The notes beneath the pieces were generated by a model. That model was not told the DNA's origin and searched no databases. It saw only the letters and a program-made list of their open reading frames with translations. Below, in pieces: positions 29,401-37,836 of a stretch of 64,000 nucleotides of DNA. Source of the stretch: Acidobacteriota bacterium (GTDB lineage: Bacteria; Acidobacteriota; Blastocatellia; RBC074); assembly GCA_018268995.1 (NCBI GenBank), contig JAFDVL010000029.1, positions 111,756-175,755 of the forward strand, given 5' to 3'. The translations under genes were made by a program, and so were the position numbers. Every line of letters starts with the position of its first letter. Within the stretch, counting starts at the first letter, position 1.

Positions 29401-31019
29401 GCGAATCGCGTGTCGGGCAATTGATTCTTTTCAAAGTCACGATGACACCGACGAATGGCGTGCCGTTCACGACGCAATTCTCAACGCGCGCACAACTCAA
29501 ACTCATCACCTATCGCACACGCTTTGAATCGTCGCCCGATCCCGGCGGTGCAGGCGTGATTGTCATTTCCGAATCCGAATGGAAAAAGCGCACCGATCAC
29601 AACACACGCGCCAGCAGCAAAGATGTATTCGACAGCGATTGGAAACTGACAACGGCAACCTTTGCGAATGCGAACGGTTCGACCGCCAGCCTGAGCGATC
29701 CAAGCAACAGCGGTCAAAGTTACAGCGTCGGCAGCATTAGTCGCGACGACGGACAGGTGTACGACGACACGCGATGGTGGACGCCGAAAATTGCTTTGCC
29801 CGGACTGTTTGTGAACGAGGCAACAGGATTGCTTGCGAACCCTGAAAATGCCGCCGATCTCAAGGCTGAAATAGATTCCTTCGATGTGGACATCAAGGCC
29901 GATTTCATCGGCGATGTCACGCAAAGCAGCAGTTCCGGCGACTTCCTGATTTTGCGCGCGCGCACGTATGACAACTCAGTTTCCGTGCGCTCCATCACGG
30001 ATTCAGGCGCAACCGAAGCGCGCTTTACGAACCTGTTGTATCTGGACGCACGCAACGTGACCAGCAACGGCTTTGTGCATTATTCCGGCAACAATTTTGC
30101 GAGCGGCGATGGCGTGTTTTTTTATGACGAAGATGAAGACGATGCTGAAACGTCAGATGTGTTTTTCCGCCTGGAATTGCAGTTTCGCCGCAACGGCTTT
30201 CCGCAAACGGGCGATGGCGTGTTCATAGACAATCTGGTCGTTCGCCTGCGCGTGGCTGACACGGCGGTTTATGCCGCTTCGACCGCAGGTTCTGTCACGA
30301 CCGTAGACGCCGCCAGTTACACGCGCATGATTGCACCGGGGCAAATCGTTTCGGCCTTTGGTACAGGCTTTCCTGCCAGAACGAATCTCACTGCTTCTGT
30401 TTCCACGCTGCCGTTGCCGACCAAACTGGAAAACGTCACGGTGCGCGTCAATGGCGTGAATGCGCCGCTGTTTTTCCTCGGCGTGAATAACGGGGCGTAT
30501 CAAATCAACTATCAATTGCCGTTTGAAACCGCGACCGGGACTGCACAGATCGAAGTGTTGAATGACGGCAAGTTGATTGCAACGGAGTACCTGAAAGTCA
30601 GCAGCATTGCGCCTGCGGTTTTTACCTTCGATGCAAGCGGACAGGGACAAGCCGCCGTGCTCAATCAGGATTACTCGCGCAACGGCGCAACGAATCCTGA
30701 AGCGCGGGGCCGCTACGTCATCGTGTATGCCACTGGCCAAGGCGCGCAGTTGCTGGATGAAACGAGCCGCCAATTGCTGCGATTGCCTTCAGGCTTTGCT
30801 GCACCAATTGCACCGTTGTACGTCACGGCTGAGGCCCCGGCAGTGACTGTCGGCGGTGTCCCGGCGCAGGTGGCTTTTAGCGGGCTTGCGCCGGGCTTTG
30901 TTGGCCTCTGGCAACTGAATGTTTTGATCCCGGCAAATGCGCCGACCGGGGCCGCCGTGCCGTTGGTGATTACTATGAGCGGTAATACCAGCCGCACGAC
31001 GACGATTGCGGTGAATTGA
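26481..31019 (+). CDS. Large secreted subtilisin-like (S8) protease with C-terminal TIGR03437-like domain
   Basis: 1512 residues from a GTG at 26481 with GGAG upstream. A hydrophobic leader (LGILLLLIFLIVFAVTG) indicates export. A pro-region (about 60-290) precedes the S8 catalytic domain: Asp near 314 (GTADSGLDTDHS), His near 408 (KGYHGTLTTSVAVG) and Ser near 620 (SGTSFASAAAAGG), with the oxyanion Asn in FFSAGNNSAG. Beta-sandwich modules follow (a P-domain-like part near 730-860, a CARDB-like part near 870-1000). The C-terminus has NAAS-type features (TVDAASYTRMIAPGQIVSAFG) as in TIGR03437. It probably degrades proteins outside the cell or on its surface. Confidence 0.9.
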   Translation: MSIYRLGILLLLIFLIVFAVTGTNRGSAKQSQNNDDPSGSIRRSKELAALRQALEASQGDSRFLLTRTAVFDPLEKEPNAVRVGTAELNVVNLQAKTQSLKQRAAVRQTEAQPTDVRGYFIVQYSRAIPSAKADSLRARGLEIAGYLPNNAYIVKATAAQAEQLQATNEARWIGAYGAGLKIEPELAAVANESNAKTESVSDPIDISFLTFRNETAGALREVLNQSQFAGEAVIEERNDDRVWGVVSVLPNQLPTLLTALANVESIEWIEQRRAHQLHNDNLVRAVQTGYISSDTPLYRNGLTGAGQVYGTADSGLDTDHSQFRLSGDAAAQTLSYATTTASLTNGLLPFKITNQNNKVLTYYLLGSSGFLAQKDNPNGGQTLDPTRQSGTRFLNAASYDDSAKGYHGTLTTSVAVGRNYGANGSGAVPGIATRSSGDGIAPDAKVVFQDVGHTNGQLPGVDSVSQAQIHQQAYSSGVRVHNNSYGPAPPAVYDQDAADVDEMMWRLRDYTVFFSAGNNSAGDYQVTNAAKNNIVVGATDSPTGKGNLENLSRTSNHGPTFDGRIKPDIVAPSTVIGATESTTDQKASSYTNYTSVTAKDASVNASDPNNNSTLLETAVSGTSFASAAAAGGALLVRQYFTDGFYPSGTKGTGASFNPSNALMKAVLLNSGRNLSGRFTASNSPISTSGPLPNNGQGWGCVVLDDALFFAGDRRELKVLADIWNGAVASESGRPAPNAAITTGQTHAYQLANVSNVEPLRITLVWADPRAAVGSIVALVNNLNLEVIAPDGTVYRGNVNFQNAWSQAANGANFDSRNPVEAVYIQYPIPGTYTVRVIGENVPGNGQTNITAQPNDQKIDSNRQGYALIATGNFTAGAQPVLNLAATNINGGVNADAFISKNETVNANVTINNPSTLAAQNVSVKVEVDSSSEVPASSIQINGQAAGTAATINVGDVAASAAKNAIIPLTLLDDGESRVGQLILFKVTMTPTNGVPFTTQFSTRAQLKLITYRTRFESSPDPGGAGVIVISESEWKKRTDHNTRASSKDVFDSDWKLTTATFANANGSTASLSDPSNSGQSYSVGSISRDDGQVYDDTRWWTPKIALPGLFVNEATGLLANPENAADLKAEIDSFDVDIKADFIGDVTQSSSSGDFLILRARTYDNSVSVRSITDSGATEARFTNLLYLDARNVTSNGFVHYSGNNFASGDGVFFYDEDEDDAETSDVFFRLELQFRRNGFPQTGDGVFIDNLVVRLRVADTAVYAASTAGSVTTVDAASYTRMIAPGQIVSAFGTGFPARTNLTASVSTLPLPTKLENVTVRVNGVNAPLFFLGVNNGAYQINYQLPFETATGTAQIEVLNDGKLIATEYLKVSSIAPAVFTFDASGQGQAAVLNQDYSRNGATNPEARGRYVIVYATGQGAQLLDETSRQLLRLPSGFAAPIAPLYVTAEAPAVTVGGVPAQVAFSGLAPGFVGLWQLNVLIPANAPTGAAVPLVITMSGNTSRTTTIAVN

Positions 31020-31038
31020 AACGCGAAGCGCCTGGAAA

Positions 31039-31211
31039 CGCGAAGCGCCTGGGAGCGCAGGCGTCTCGCCTGCTGTTTGCGAGCGAAGCGAAGCAAACTC
31101 CTCTGATGAGGGGATACGCTCAGGATCAAGCAACTTCCTCGTGATGCAAGCGAGCGGCATTGCACGCGCTCGCAAAGCAGGCGAGACGCCTGCGCTCCCA
31201 GGCGCTTCGCG
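31039..31211. repeat. Long palindromic element with 35-bp perfect inverted arms, copy 1
   Basis: The left arm 31039-31073 and the right arm 31177-31211 are perfect inverted repeats of 35 bp. The inner 22 bp begins GGAGCGCAGGCGTCTCGCCT. The GCGAAGCGCCTGG motif is duplicated just outside the left arm and echoed outside the right arm. The element fills the gap between the subtilase and bamA genes. The same inner arm recurs at 61952-62095. Confidence 0.92.
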
Positions 31212-31258
31212 TTCTCAGGTGCTTCGCGCTATCAGGAATTATCTTCGGAGTATTTTCT

Positions 31259-34249
31259 ATGTCATTTCGCTTGGGCATTTTTATCAGAGCCTTATTCATT
31301 TGCCTTGTTACCTTAATCCTTGCCTCAGAACTCAGAGCGCAAGATATATTGGTCGAAGAAGTTGAAATTCGCGGTAACCGACGTTTGCCAAAAGACACAA
31401 TCATGTACAGCATCCAGAGCAAGCCGGGGGAAATTTACCGCGAAGAAATCGCGCGCCGCGACTTTGAGGCGATTCTCAATCTTGGTTTTTTTGACCCGAT
31501 GAAATGCAAAGTCTATGTGGCGGACGGCCCACGCGGCGGAAAGATTCTGGTCTTTGACGTAAAGGAATATCCGATCATTCGCGACCTGAAATATCGTGGT
31601 TTGAAATCTACCACCGAAAGCGAACTCTTCACCAAATTCAAAGAACGCCGCGTCAGCGTCACAAAGGAAACCCAATTCGATCCCGGCAAAATCAATGGCG
31701 CGAAATTAGTCTTGCGCGAGGCGCTGGCCGAAAAAGGGCACCCGGATGCCAAAGTTGACATCGAAGTTGAAGAGATCAATCAAACGACGATTGGATTGGT
31801 TTTCAATATTGACGAAGGGCCGCGCATTCGCATCAAGGAAATCGCTTTCACCGGGGCAGGCGATAAGTTTGCGCAGCGACGTTTGAAAGCCGCAATGAAA
31901 GTCGTGAAGGAATCGGGCCTGCTCGCTTCGTTTCAATCAAAAGACATCTATTTCAAACCGAAACTCGAATACGATCTGGAAAACGTGCGGCAATTTTTAG
32001 GCGCAAAAGGCTACCTGCAAGCCAGAATTGGAGAACCGAAAGTCGAACGATTTGAAAACTCCATCAGCACAATTCCGATTTTCAGCCGCAAGGGGCCGGG
32101 CCTGCGTATTACGGTTCCGATTGAAGTTGGGCATCGGTATAAAGTCAAAAGCGTCAAAGAAAATGGCGTGACTCTGTTTCCCTCAGGCTTGATTGCTGCC
32201 GCTTCGGGATTGAAAGTCGGCGAATACGCAAATGCCGAAACCATTCGCAAAGGTATTTACGACAAAGACGGCGTCAAAAGCGCGTATGGAGATCGCGGTT
32301 ACATCAATGCTTCAGCCGATCTGGAACCCAACTTTATAGATTTGACGGATGAGGAAGGCGAAGTCGAATTCACGATCAACGTGGACGAAGGCAAGCAATA
32401 CACACTGCGGCGGCTGGAATTTATCGGCAATTCGGCGACCCGCGATCAGGTCTTGCGCCGCGAAGTTGTCATCAACGAAGGCGACCCGTACAGCAAACGC
32501 TACTGGGATTTATCTATTTTGCGGCTCAACCAACTTGGCTTATTTGAGGAGATCAAAGAAAAGGACGCAATCACGCGCACGAATGACCGCGAGCAAAACC
32601 TGGATATTGATTTGCAGATCAAAGAGCGCGGGCGGCAATCTATCAATCTGAACGGCGGTGTTTCCGGTTTTTCGGGCAGCTATTTCGGCGTCAGTTATTC
32701 GACCAATAATTTATTGGGCTATGGACAAACCGTCAGCCTGAGTTTTTCGGGTGGCAATCGTCAGGTGGCGGCTTCGGTTGGCTTTACTGAACCATATTTG
32801 CTGGGCAAACCGATCAGCCTGGGCGTTGAGTTATTCGCTCAGCGGCAGCAATATTTCGGCAACAGCTATTCGACCTTCAGCAATTATTTTTCGACGTTGG
32901 ATTTGTCCAGAGTGGATTTGGATTCGCTTTTTACACAAGAGGTCGTCGGCGGAACGGTCAGCCTTTCTTCGCCGCTTTCCGTCTTGACGAAACGATGGCG
33001 GAACGTCGCGCCGTTCGCGCGCTTTGGGGTGAATTATTCGTTGTCGGCCTCCAGAATCAAAGACCCGAAAGTGAATACAGATAACGACACCTCGAATGAC
33101 ATTCCGGTGACGTACAGTCAGCCGCGCATCGTGACCAGCCGCATCACGCCGAATCTGTTTTATAACACGCTCAACTCTTCGCTTGATCCCACGCGCGGGC
33201 AGAGCCTGTTTCTGGGCTTGGCGATGGCGGGCGGTGTGCTGGGCGGAGACGTGAAAACGATCTCGCCCAGCATTGAGTACAAATATTTCAAGCCGCTGCT
33301 TTTCAAGGACAGCGACAAACCGCACGTGTTTGGCATGCGTTTCAGTGCGGGACACGTGCGCACGTTTGGCAAACTCAGCGATGCGTTGGTGAATACGCAA
33401 TCGCTCGGCTTTGTCGGCGGCATTCCGATCTTTGAGCGGTATTTTCTGGGCGGCGAGAACGATGTGCGTGGGTACAACGTCTATTCGATTTCTCCGGTGG
33501 CGAAGTTTGATTATTTCCGCTCGACGAAAAATGTCGTGGCGAAAATCATGAACGCTTCCGGCGAATTGGTGGATGTGGCAGACGGTTCGATTCATTCCAG
33601 CGTGCTGCGTGCGTATACGTTTGAAGCGCCAACGAATGGATGCGGCGAGGTGAAAAGCGCGAATTGCAATGTCGAGCGAATCGTGCGCAAAGACAGCAAC
33701 GGCAAAGAAATTCCTTTTTACACAGCCGTGGGCGGCGATACGCGGTTGCTGATGAATCTGGAGTATCGCATCCCGATTGCCGGCCCCGTCGCAATTGCTG
33801 GATTCGCTGATGTCGGAACGGTTTTCAATTTGCGCAAATATCAGGATCAGGTAGTTTCGTCGAATTTTACACAACAACTCATCACGCCCACAGGCGCTAT
33901 TGTGAACGCTTCGGGGCTGCTTGCCACGCGCAATGAACTAGATAGCGCGATTGCTTCTGCGCCGGATTTATTGACGGATGGTTTGCCCGCAGGTTTTCGC
34001 CGCATTTATTTGCAGGGCGATTCGCGGTCGTACAATCTGCTGCGGATTTCAGAAAATGGCGTGAGCTTTCGGGATAGTTTGCGGGCCTCGCTCGGTTTGG
34101 AGTTTCGGGTGCAAGTGCCAATGCTGAATGTGCCGTTTCGGCTGATTATGGCGTGGAACCCGAACGCAAACCCTGACATTACGAATCCGAAAATCTTATC
34201 GTTGGAACGGCGCACCGCATTACGCTTCAGCATTGGGCGAACTTTTTAG
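31259..34249 (+). CDS. bamA: Outer-membrane protein assembly factor BamA
   Basis: 996 residues from the ATG at 31259 with GGAG upstream; earlier in-frame starts fall inside the palindrome and are rejected. Signal peptide to about residue 29 (ILASELRAQ). About five POTRA repeats follow, the first opening VEEVEIRGNRRLPKDTIM and the last QYTLRRLEFIGNSATRDQVL. The Omp85 barrel (about 480-996) carries the lid-loop motif GGENDVRGYN and ends with the aromatic RFSIGRTF. BamA folds and inserts beta-barrel proteins, including the two TonB receptors in this window. The barrel contains insertions and the protein is longer than the about 810 residues of proteobacterial BamA. Confidence 0.94.
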   Translation: MSFRLGIFIRALFICLVTLILASELRAQDILVEEVEIRGNRRLPKDTIMYSIQSKPGEIYREEIARRDFEAILNLGFFDPMKCKVYVADGPRGGKILVFDVKEYPIIRDLKYRGLKSTTESELFTKFKERRVSVTKETQFDPGKINGAKLVLREALAEKGHPDAKVDIEVEEINQTTIGLVFNIDEGPRIRIKEIAFTGAGDKFAQRRLKAAMKVVKESGLLASFQSKDIYFKPKLEYDLENVRQFLGAKGYLQARIGEPKVERFENSISTIPIFSRKGPGLRITVPIEVGHRYKVKSVKENGVTLFPSGLIAAASGLKVGEYANAETIRKGIYDKDGVKSAYGDRGYINASADLEPNFIDLTDEEGEVEFTINVDEGKQYTLRRLEFIGNSATRDQVLRREVVINEGDPYSKRYWDLSILRLNQLGLFEEIKEKDAITRTNDREQNLDIDLQIKERGRQSINLNGGVSGFSGSYFGVSYSTNNLLGYGQTVSLSFSGGNRQVAASVGFTEPYLLGKPISLGVELFAQRQQYFGNSYSTFSNYFSTLDLSRVDLDSLFTQEVVGGTVSLSSPLSVLTKRWRNVAPFARFGVNYSLSASRIKDPKVNTDNDTSNDIPVTYSQPRIVTSRITPNLFYNTLNSSLDPTRGQSLFLGLAMAGGVLGGDVKTISPSIEYKYFKPLLFKDSDKPHVFGMRFSAGHVRTFGKLSDALVNTQSLGFVGGIPIFERYFLGGENDVRGYNVYSISPVAKFDYFRSTKNVVAKIMNASGELVDVADGSIHSSVLRAYTFEAPTNGCGEVKSANCNVERIVRKDSNGKEIPFYTAVGGDTRLLMNLEYRIPIAGPVAIAGFADVGTVFNLRKYQDQVVSSNFTQQLITPTGAIVNASGLLATRNELDSAIASAPDLLTDGLPAGFRRIYLQGDSRSYNLLRISENGVSFRDSLRASLGLEFRVQVPMLNVPFRLIMAWNPNANPDITNPKILSLERRTALRFSIGRTF

Positions 34250-34252
34250 GCG

Positions 34253-35080
34253 TTACTCAGTGCCCAATTGTTTCTCAAACCACGGGCCAAGGACGCGCCA
34301 GTAATTCACCGGGACAATCCGTTGCAAAAAGGCCAGAATTTTGGCATCGGCTCCGATCAAAATACGCTTTTCACCGCGCAGGATTCCGCGCATGATTCGT
34401 TCGGCGGCCTGTTCCGGCGTCGTTCGGGCGACGTTATCGAATCGTGTTGCCGTGTCCTGATGATCGGCAGGATTGGCGGACGATCCTAATTTCGCGCTGG
34501 CTGCAATGTTGGTTTTGATGCCGCCGGGATGAATGGTTGCGACGCGGACGTTCGAGTCTTTCAGTTCGTGGCGCAGCGATTCCGTAAACCCGCGCACGCC
34601 AAATTTTGCCGCCACATAAGCCGATTGTCCGGTTGGCGCGATGATCCCGAAAATGCTGGAAACGTTCAGAATGTACGCTTCTGGTTGCTGTCGGAGTAAG
34701 GGCAGAAAGCATTTCGTGCCGTAAATCACGCCAAACAAATTGATGCCCAGCAGCCATTCATAATCATCTATCGAAAGCTCTTCTGCTGTGCCCAGAATTG
34801 CCACGCCTGCATTGTTGAGCAGGATCGAAGCGCGACCGTGTTGTTGCTGAACCTCGGCAGCAAAGTTCTGCATCGCCTCTTTGTCCGCAACATCCAGAAC
34901 ATGTTCCGTGACTTTGACGCCGAAAGCGCGGGCGGCCTGTGCGGTTTCGGCCAATCCCTTCGCATTCACATCGCTGATAGCAAGTGCTGCGCCTTGTTTG
35001 GCAAAACGAAGTGCGGTGGCGCGTCCGATGCCGGATGCTGCGCCTGTAATAACTGCGACCGTGTTGCGATCAATGTTCAT
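34253..35080 (-). CDS. Short-chain dehydrogenase/reductase
   Basis: 275 residues from the ATG at 35080 (MNIDRNTVAVITGAASGIG); a longer frame to 35176 adds an implausible leader. The cofactor motif TGAASGIG, the NNAGVA motif and the catalytic YVAAKFG mark a classical SDR. Asp in ISDVNA after strand 2 suggests an NAD+ preference. The C-terminal extension (FLQRIVPVNYWRVLGPWF) resembles membrane-associated SDRs acting on lipids or sterols. Substrate unknown. It converges on bamA with three bases between stop codons. Confidence 0.9.
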   Translation of the reverse strand: MNIDRNTVAVITGAASGIGRATALRFAKQGAALAISDVNAKGLAETAQAARAFGVKVTEHVLDVADKEAMQNFAAEVQQQHGRASILLNNAGVAILGTAEELSIDDYEWLLGINLFGVIYGTKCFLPLLRQQPEAYILNVSSIFGIIAPTGQSAYVAAKFGVRGFTESLRHELKDSNVRVATIHPGGIKTNIAASAKLGSSANPADHQDTATRFDNVARTTPEQAAERIMRGILRGEKRILIGADAKILAFLQRIVPVNYWRVLGPWFEKQLGTE

Positions 35081-35329
35081 AGTGATTTGGAAATAGAATG
35101 CGGATGACGAAAATTTACACTGAGCTGGAACACAGAAGTTAGCCTGCGAATCCATCTCAATCCAAGTCCTCTGCATTTCAGTGAAAAGTTCAATCTATGT
35201 GCCACGCAGAATATAACACGGGTGCCTCAGACTTTTCGGCAGCGCCGCTTGACTTTTACGAGGGGCAGTCAATAATTAGGTGAATTTTTGATGAACGGTT
35301 CTCCACCACAATTTTACGAGGTAAAACCA

Positions 35330-35920
35330 ATGTCAGAAGAGAAGAATGGTCTCAATCGCCGTGAAGCATTAAAAGGAATCGCGACTGGCATCGGCGTTGG
35401 CGCAAGCTTGCCGATTCTGGGGCAACAAGCCTTAGCGCAGCATGAACATCACGCCCTGGCTGCCAAAACCGTGCAGGCAAAGACTGCGGCCAAGCCGAAA
35501 TTTTTCACTGCCGCAGAACTAGCCGCGATTGGCGAAATTTCTGAGTTGATTATTCCGGCGGATGAACGTTCCGGTGGGGCCAAAGCCGCAGAAGTTCCGG
35601 CGTTCATTGATCTGATGATTAGCGAATCCTCGGCAGAAAACAAAGACCTCTGGAAAAAAGGCCTGGCTGCAATGGATGCCAAAGCAGATGGTTCGTTCGT
35701 CAAAGCGGCGAAGGAGAAACAAGTTGCCATCCTGACCGAAGTCAGCAAAAACGAAATGAAGCCGTCCACCTTGGAGGAGCGCTTTTTCAAAGCCATCAAG
35801 AACATGACTATTGATGGGTATTACACCTCGAAAATCGGCATTCACGACGAGTTGAAATACAAAGGCAACACGTATCTGAAAGAGTTCAAAGGATGCACAC
35901 ATCCTGAACATCAGTCGTAA
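35330..35920 (+). CDS. Tat-exported gluconate 2-dehydrogenase subunit 3-like protein
   Basis: 196 residues from the ATG at 35330, preceded by GAGG; a TTG at 35288 is the longer alternative. The N-terminus has a twin-arginine signal (LNRREALKGIATGIGVGASLPI) and is followed by a His-rich piece (QHEHHA). The remainder (FFTAAELAAIGEISELIIPAD...GAKAAEVPAFID) matches the gluconate 2-dehydrogenase subunit 3 family. These small subunits carry the large FAD subunit through the Tat pathway. The expected GMC partner is not adjacent; the nearest is at 8906-10594. A terminator follows at 35993. Confidence 0.9.
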   Translation: MSEEKNGLNRREALKGIATGIGVGASLPILGQQALAQHEHHALAAKTVQAKTAAKPKFFTAAELAAIGEISELIIPADERSGGAKAAEVPAFIDLMISESSAENKDLWKKGLAAMDAKADGSFVKAAKEKQVAILTEVSKNEMKPSTLEERFFKAIKNMTIDGYYTSKIGIHDELKYKGNTYLKEFKGCTHPEHQS

Positions 35921-35992
35921 CGGTTCACTACCGCACGAAGTGCCCCTTGAATATTAAAGCCCGCGAGTGTGAGCGTGGGATTTACAGTTTCC

Positions 35993-36033
35993 AGCCTCGC
36001 ATCACCCCGAAAAAAGGTGCGAGGCTTTTCTTT
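35993..36033 (+). terminator. Rho-independent terminator
   Basis: GCCTCGCA pairs with TGCGAGGC, with ACC/GGT pairs also possible inside the loop, followed by TTTTCTTT. It lies 73 bases after the stop of the subunit-3 gene. Confidence 0.8.
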
Positions 36034-36037
36034 GAGT

Positions 36038-36127
36038 AGGATATAGGATTTAGAGTATAGGATTTAGGGAAGCCTCTAAATCCTGTATCCTCATCCCTAA
36101 ATCCTATATCCCATATCCTAAATCCTC
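36038..36127. repeat. Palindromic repeat (AGGATATAGGATTTAG type)
   Basis: Left arm AGGATATAGGATTTAGAGTA and an internal repeat TAGGATTTAGGGA pair with CCCTAAATCCTATATCCCAT and ATCCTAAATCCT on the right. The whole forms a 90-base imperfect palindrome ending about 18 bases before the ndk start. Confidence 0.85.
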
Positions 36128-36145
36128 AGGAGAGTTAGAAATACA

Positions 36146-36559
36146 ATGAGCATGACATTTGCAATGATCAAACCTGACGCCGTACGCGCAGGCAATACCG
36201 GAAACATTATTCAACGGATCAATGACAATGGCTTTACGATTCGCGCGATGAAGCTGATCCACATGACAAAACCGATTGCCGAAGGCTTTTATGCGGTGCA
36301 CAAAGATCGCCCATTCTTTGGCGAATTGGTCGAGTTTATGACCAGTGGCCCGACTGTCGTTCTGGCGCTGGAAAAAGAAAACGCGCAACAAGCCTGGCGC
36401 GATTTGATGGGGCCGACCGATTCCACCAAAGCGCCAAAGGGAACCATTCGCGGCGATTTCGGCACTAGCATGGGCGAAAATGCTTCGCATGGTTCAGATT
36501 CTGATGAAAACGCGAAGCTTGAGTTGAGCTATTTCTTCAACGCGACAGAATTTTGCTAA
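36146..36559 (+). CDS. ndk: Nucleoside diphosphate kinase
   Basis: 137 residues, the normal length of bacterial Ndk. It starts MSMTFAMIKPDAVRAG with the conserved KPDAV motif and carries the active-site His in NASHGSDSDENA near residue 116. It transfers the gamma-phosphate between nucleoside triphosphates and diphosphates in the cytoplasm. An AGGAG site lies 18 bases upstream of the ATG, at the end of the palindrome. It is bounded on both sides by palindromes (36038-36127 and 36562-36630) and appears to be a single-gene unit. Confidence 0.96.
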   Translation: MSMTFAMIKPDAVRAGNTGNIIQRINDNGFTIRAMKLIHMTKPIAEGFYAVHKDRPFFGELVEFMTSGPTVVLALEKENAQQAWRDLMGPTDSTKAPKGTIRGDFGTSMGENASHGSDSDENAKLELSYFFNATEFC

Positions 36560-36561
36560 GA

Positions 36562-36630
36562 AGATGCTAGATGCTGGATGTTAGATGCTGGCCTTTCTTC
36601 CTAACATCCAGTATCTAGCCTCCAGCATCT
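36562..36630. repeat. Palindromic repeat (AGATGCTGGATGTTAG type)
   Basis: The left arm AGATGCTAGATGCTGGATGT pairs imperfectly with ACATCCAGTATCTAGCCTCC and CAGCATCT on the right. It occupies nearly the whole gap between ndk and the ABC ATPase and displaces any standard ribosome site for the ATPase. Confidence 0.85.
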
Positions 36631-36637
36631 CCTTTCC

Positions 36638-37309
36638 ATGCCTATTCTTGAAGCCAACAACGTTACCAAAGAATACCAAATGGGCAGCGAAGAAGTGCAT
36701 GCGCTGGCAGGTGTCTCAGTTGCGATTGAACCCGGCGAATTTGTCGCGATTCTGGGGACGAGCGGTTCAGGCAAATCTACATTGCTGAATTTGTTTGGCG
36801 GGCTGGATCGCCCGACTTCTGGTGAGATTTCCTTCAACGGCAAAAGCCTTGCGCCGCTCTCGTCACGCGAAATGTCGCGCTATCGGCTGCGCAGCATCGG
36901 GATGATTTTTCAAAGCTTCAATCTGATTCCCACAATGACTGCGCGGCAAAACGTCTCGCTCGCGCTCGCCTTTGCCGGAATGAAACAAACCGAGCGACAG
37001 CAGCGGTCGAAAGAATTGCTCGAACGCGTTGGCTTGAGCGCTCGCGTAGATCATCGGCCTGCGGAATTATCGGGCGGCGAGCAGCAACGCGTTTCCATTG
37101 CCCGCGCCCTGGCGAATGATCCGCAAGTGTTATTAGCCGATGAGCCGACCGGAAATTTGGATAGCGCGCGAGCAGCGGAGCTATTGGAACTGCTGAAAAC
37201 CATGCAACGCGACGGTAAAACCATTGTGATGGTCACGCACGATCAGGAATTGGCAAGCCGCTTTGCAGATCGCATCATCAAATTGAAAGACGGGAAACTC
37301 GCGGAATGA
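36638..37309 (+). CDS. MacB/LolD-type ABC transporter ATP-binding protein
   Basis: 223 residues. Walker A GTSGSGKST (about 40-48), signature LSGGEQQRVSIARAL (about 143-157), Walker B VLLADEPTGNLDS and switch His in VTHDQ, all typical of the LolD/MacB ATPases that drive mechanotransmission permeases. The stop overlaps the start of the next gene by four bases (ATGA), and the permease at 37837 is the likely membrane partner. No convincing Shine-Dalgarno is visible before its ATG because the palindrome ends 8 bases upstream. The exported substrate is not known. Confidence 0.94.
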   Translation: MPILEANNVTKEYQMGSEEVHALAGVSVAIEPGEFVAILGTSGSGKSTLLNLFGGLDRPTSGEISFNGKSLAPLSSREMSRYRLRSIGMIFQSFNLIPTMTARQNVSLALAFAGMKQTERQQRSKELLERVGLSARVDHRPAELSGGEQQRVSIARALANDPQVLLADEPTGNLDSARAAELLELLKTMQRDGKTIVMVTHDQELASRFADRIIKLKDGKLAE

Positions 37310-37830
37310 CAGCACGATTCCTCAAATCAACGCTTGCTTTGCTTTTGTTCGCCAGCCTTGCGCTAGCCAATCCGCCTGTCGCGCTCTCGCCCAAGGACGT
37401 TGCCACACAATTTTACCGTACTTGTCTAAAACTCAAGATCAGTGGTTTGCCGACTGCGAAACAATCAAAATCGCTCGCGCCATATTTAAGCCAGGACTTG
37501 CAGCAGTTGATCAAAACTGCACGGCAAAAACAGACGAAATTCATCAAAGACCATCCCGACGAAAAGCCGCCGTGGATCGAAGGTGATTTGTTTTCCAGTT
37601 CGTTTGAAGGCTCACACGGATTTCGCGTCGGCACGCCTGTTGTGCAAGAAGAACGCGCCGAAGTCCCAATTCATCTGTTTTACCGCGATGGAAAAAAGAT
37701 GATCCGTTGGACAGATACGCTGGTGCTCACGCGCATCGGCAACGGCTGGGTTGTTTCTGATCTCTTGTACAAAGCCATGTGGGATTTCAAACCCGGCACA
37801 AGTTTGCGCGGAGTTTTGCAATCGGATTGA
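37306..37830 (+). CDS. Exported protein, DUF3828-like
   Basis: 174 residues with a signal peptide (FLKSTLALLLFASLALANPP). The mature part begins SPKDVATQFYRTCLKLKISG and carries a conserved YLSQDLQQLI segment; the second half is beta-rich (EVPIHLFYRDGKKMIRW, then GNGWVVSDLLY). This resembles small periplasmic DUF3828/NTF2-like proteins without enzymatic residues. It is embedded between the ATPase (4-base overlap) and the permease (6-base gap), so it is probably a periplasmic accessory of that transporter. The family assignment is tentative. Confidence 0.65.
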   Translation: MTARFLKSTLALLLFASLALANPPVALSPKDVATQFYRTCLKLKISGLPTAKQSKSLAPYLSQDLQQLIKTARQKQTKFIKDHPDEKPPWIEGDLFSSSFEGSHGFRVGTPVVQEERAEVPIHLFYRDGKKMIRWTDTLVLTRIGNGWVVSDLLYKAMWDFKPGTSLRGVLQSD

Positions 37831-37836
37831 CCTTCT

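Noticed and set aside
31039..31211. Possible CRISPR array
   Set aside because: Arms are inverted, not direct, with no regular spacers; no array was found anywhere in the window.
32831..33877. 348-codon frame antisense to bamA
   Set aside because: It lies wholly opposite a well-supported gene and has a His/Arg-rich composition typical of antisense reading.
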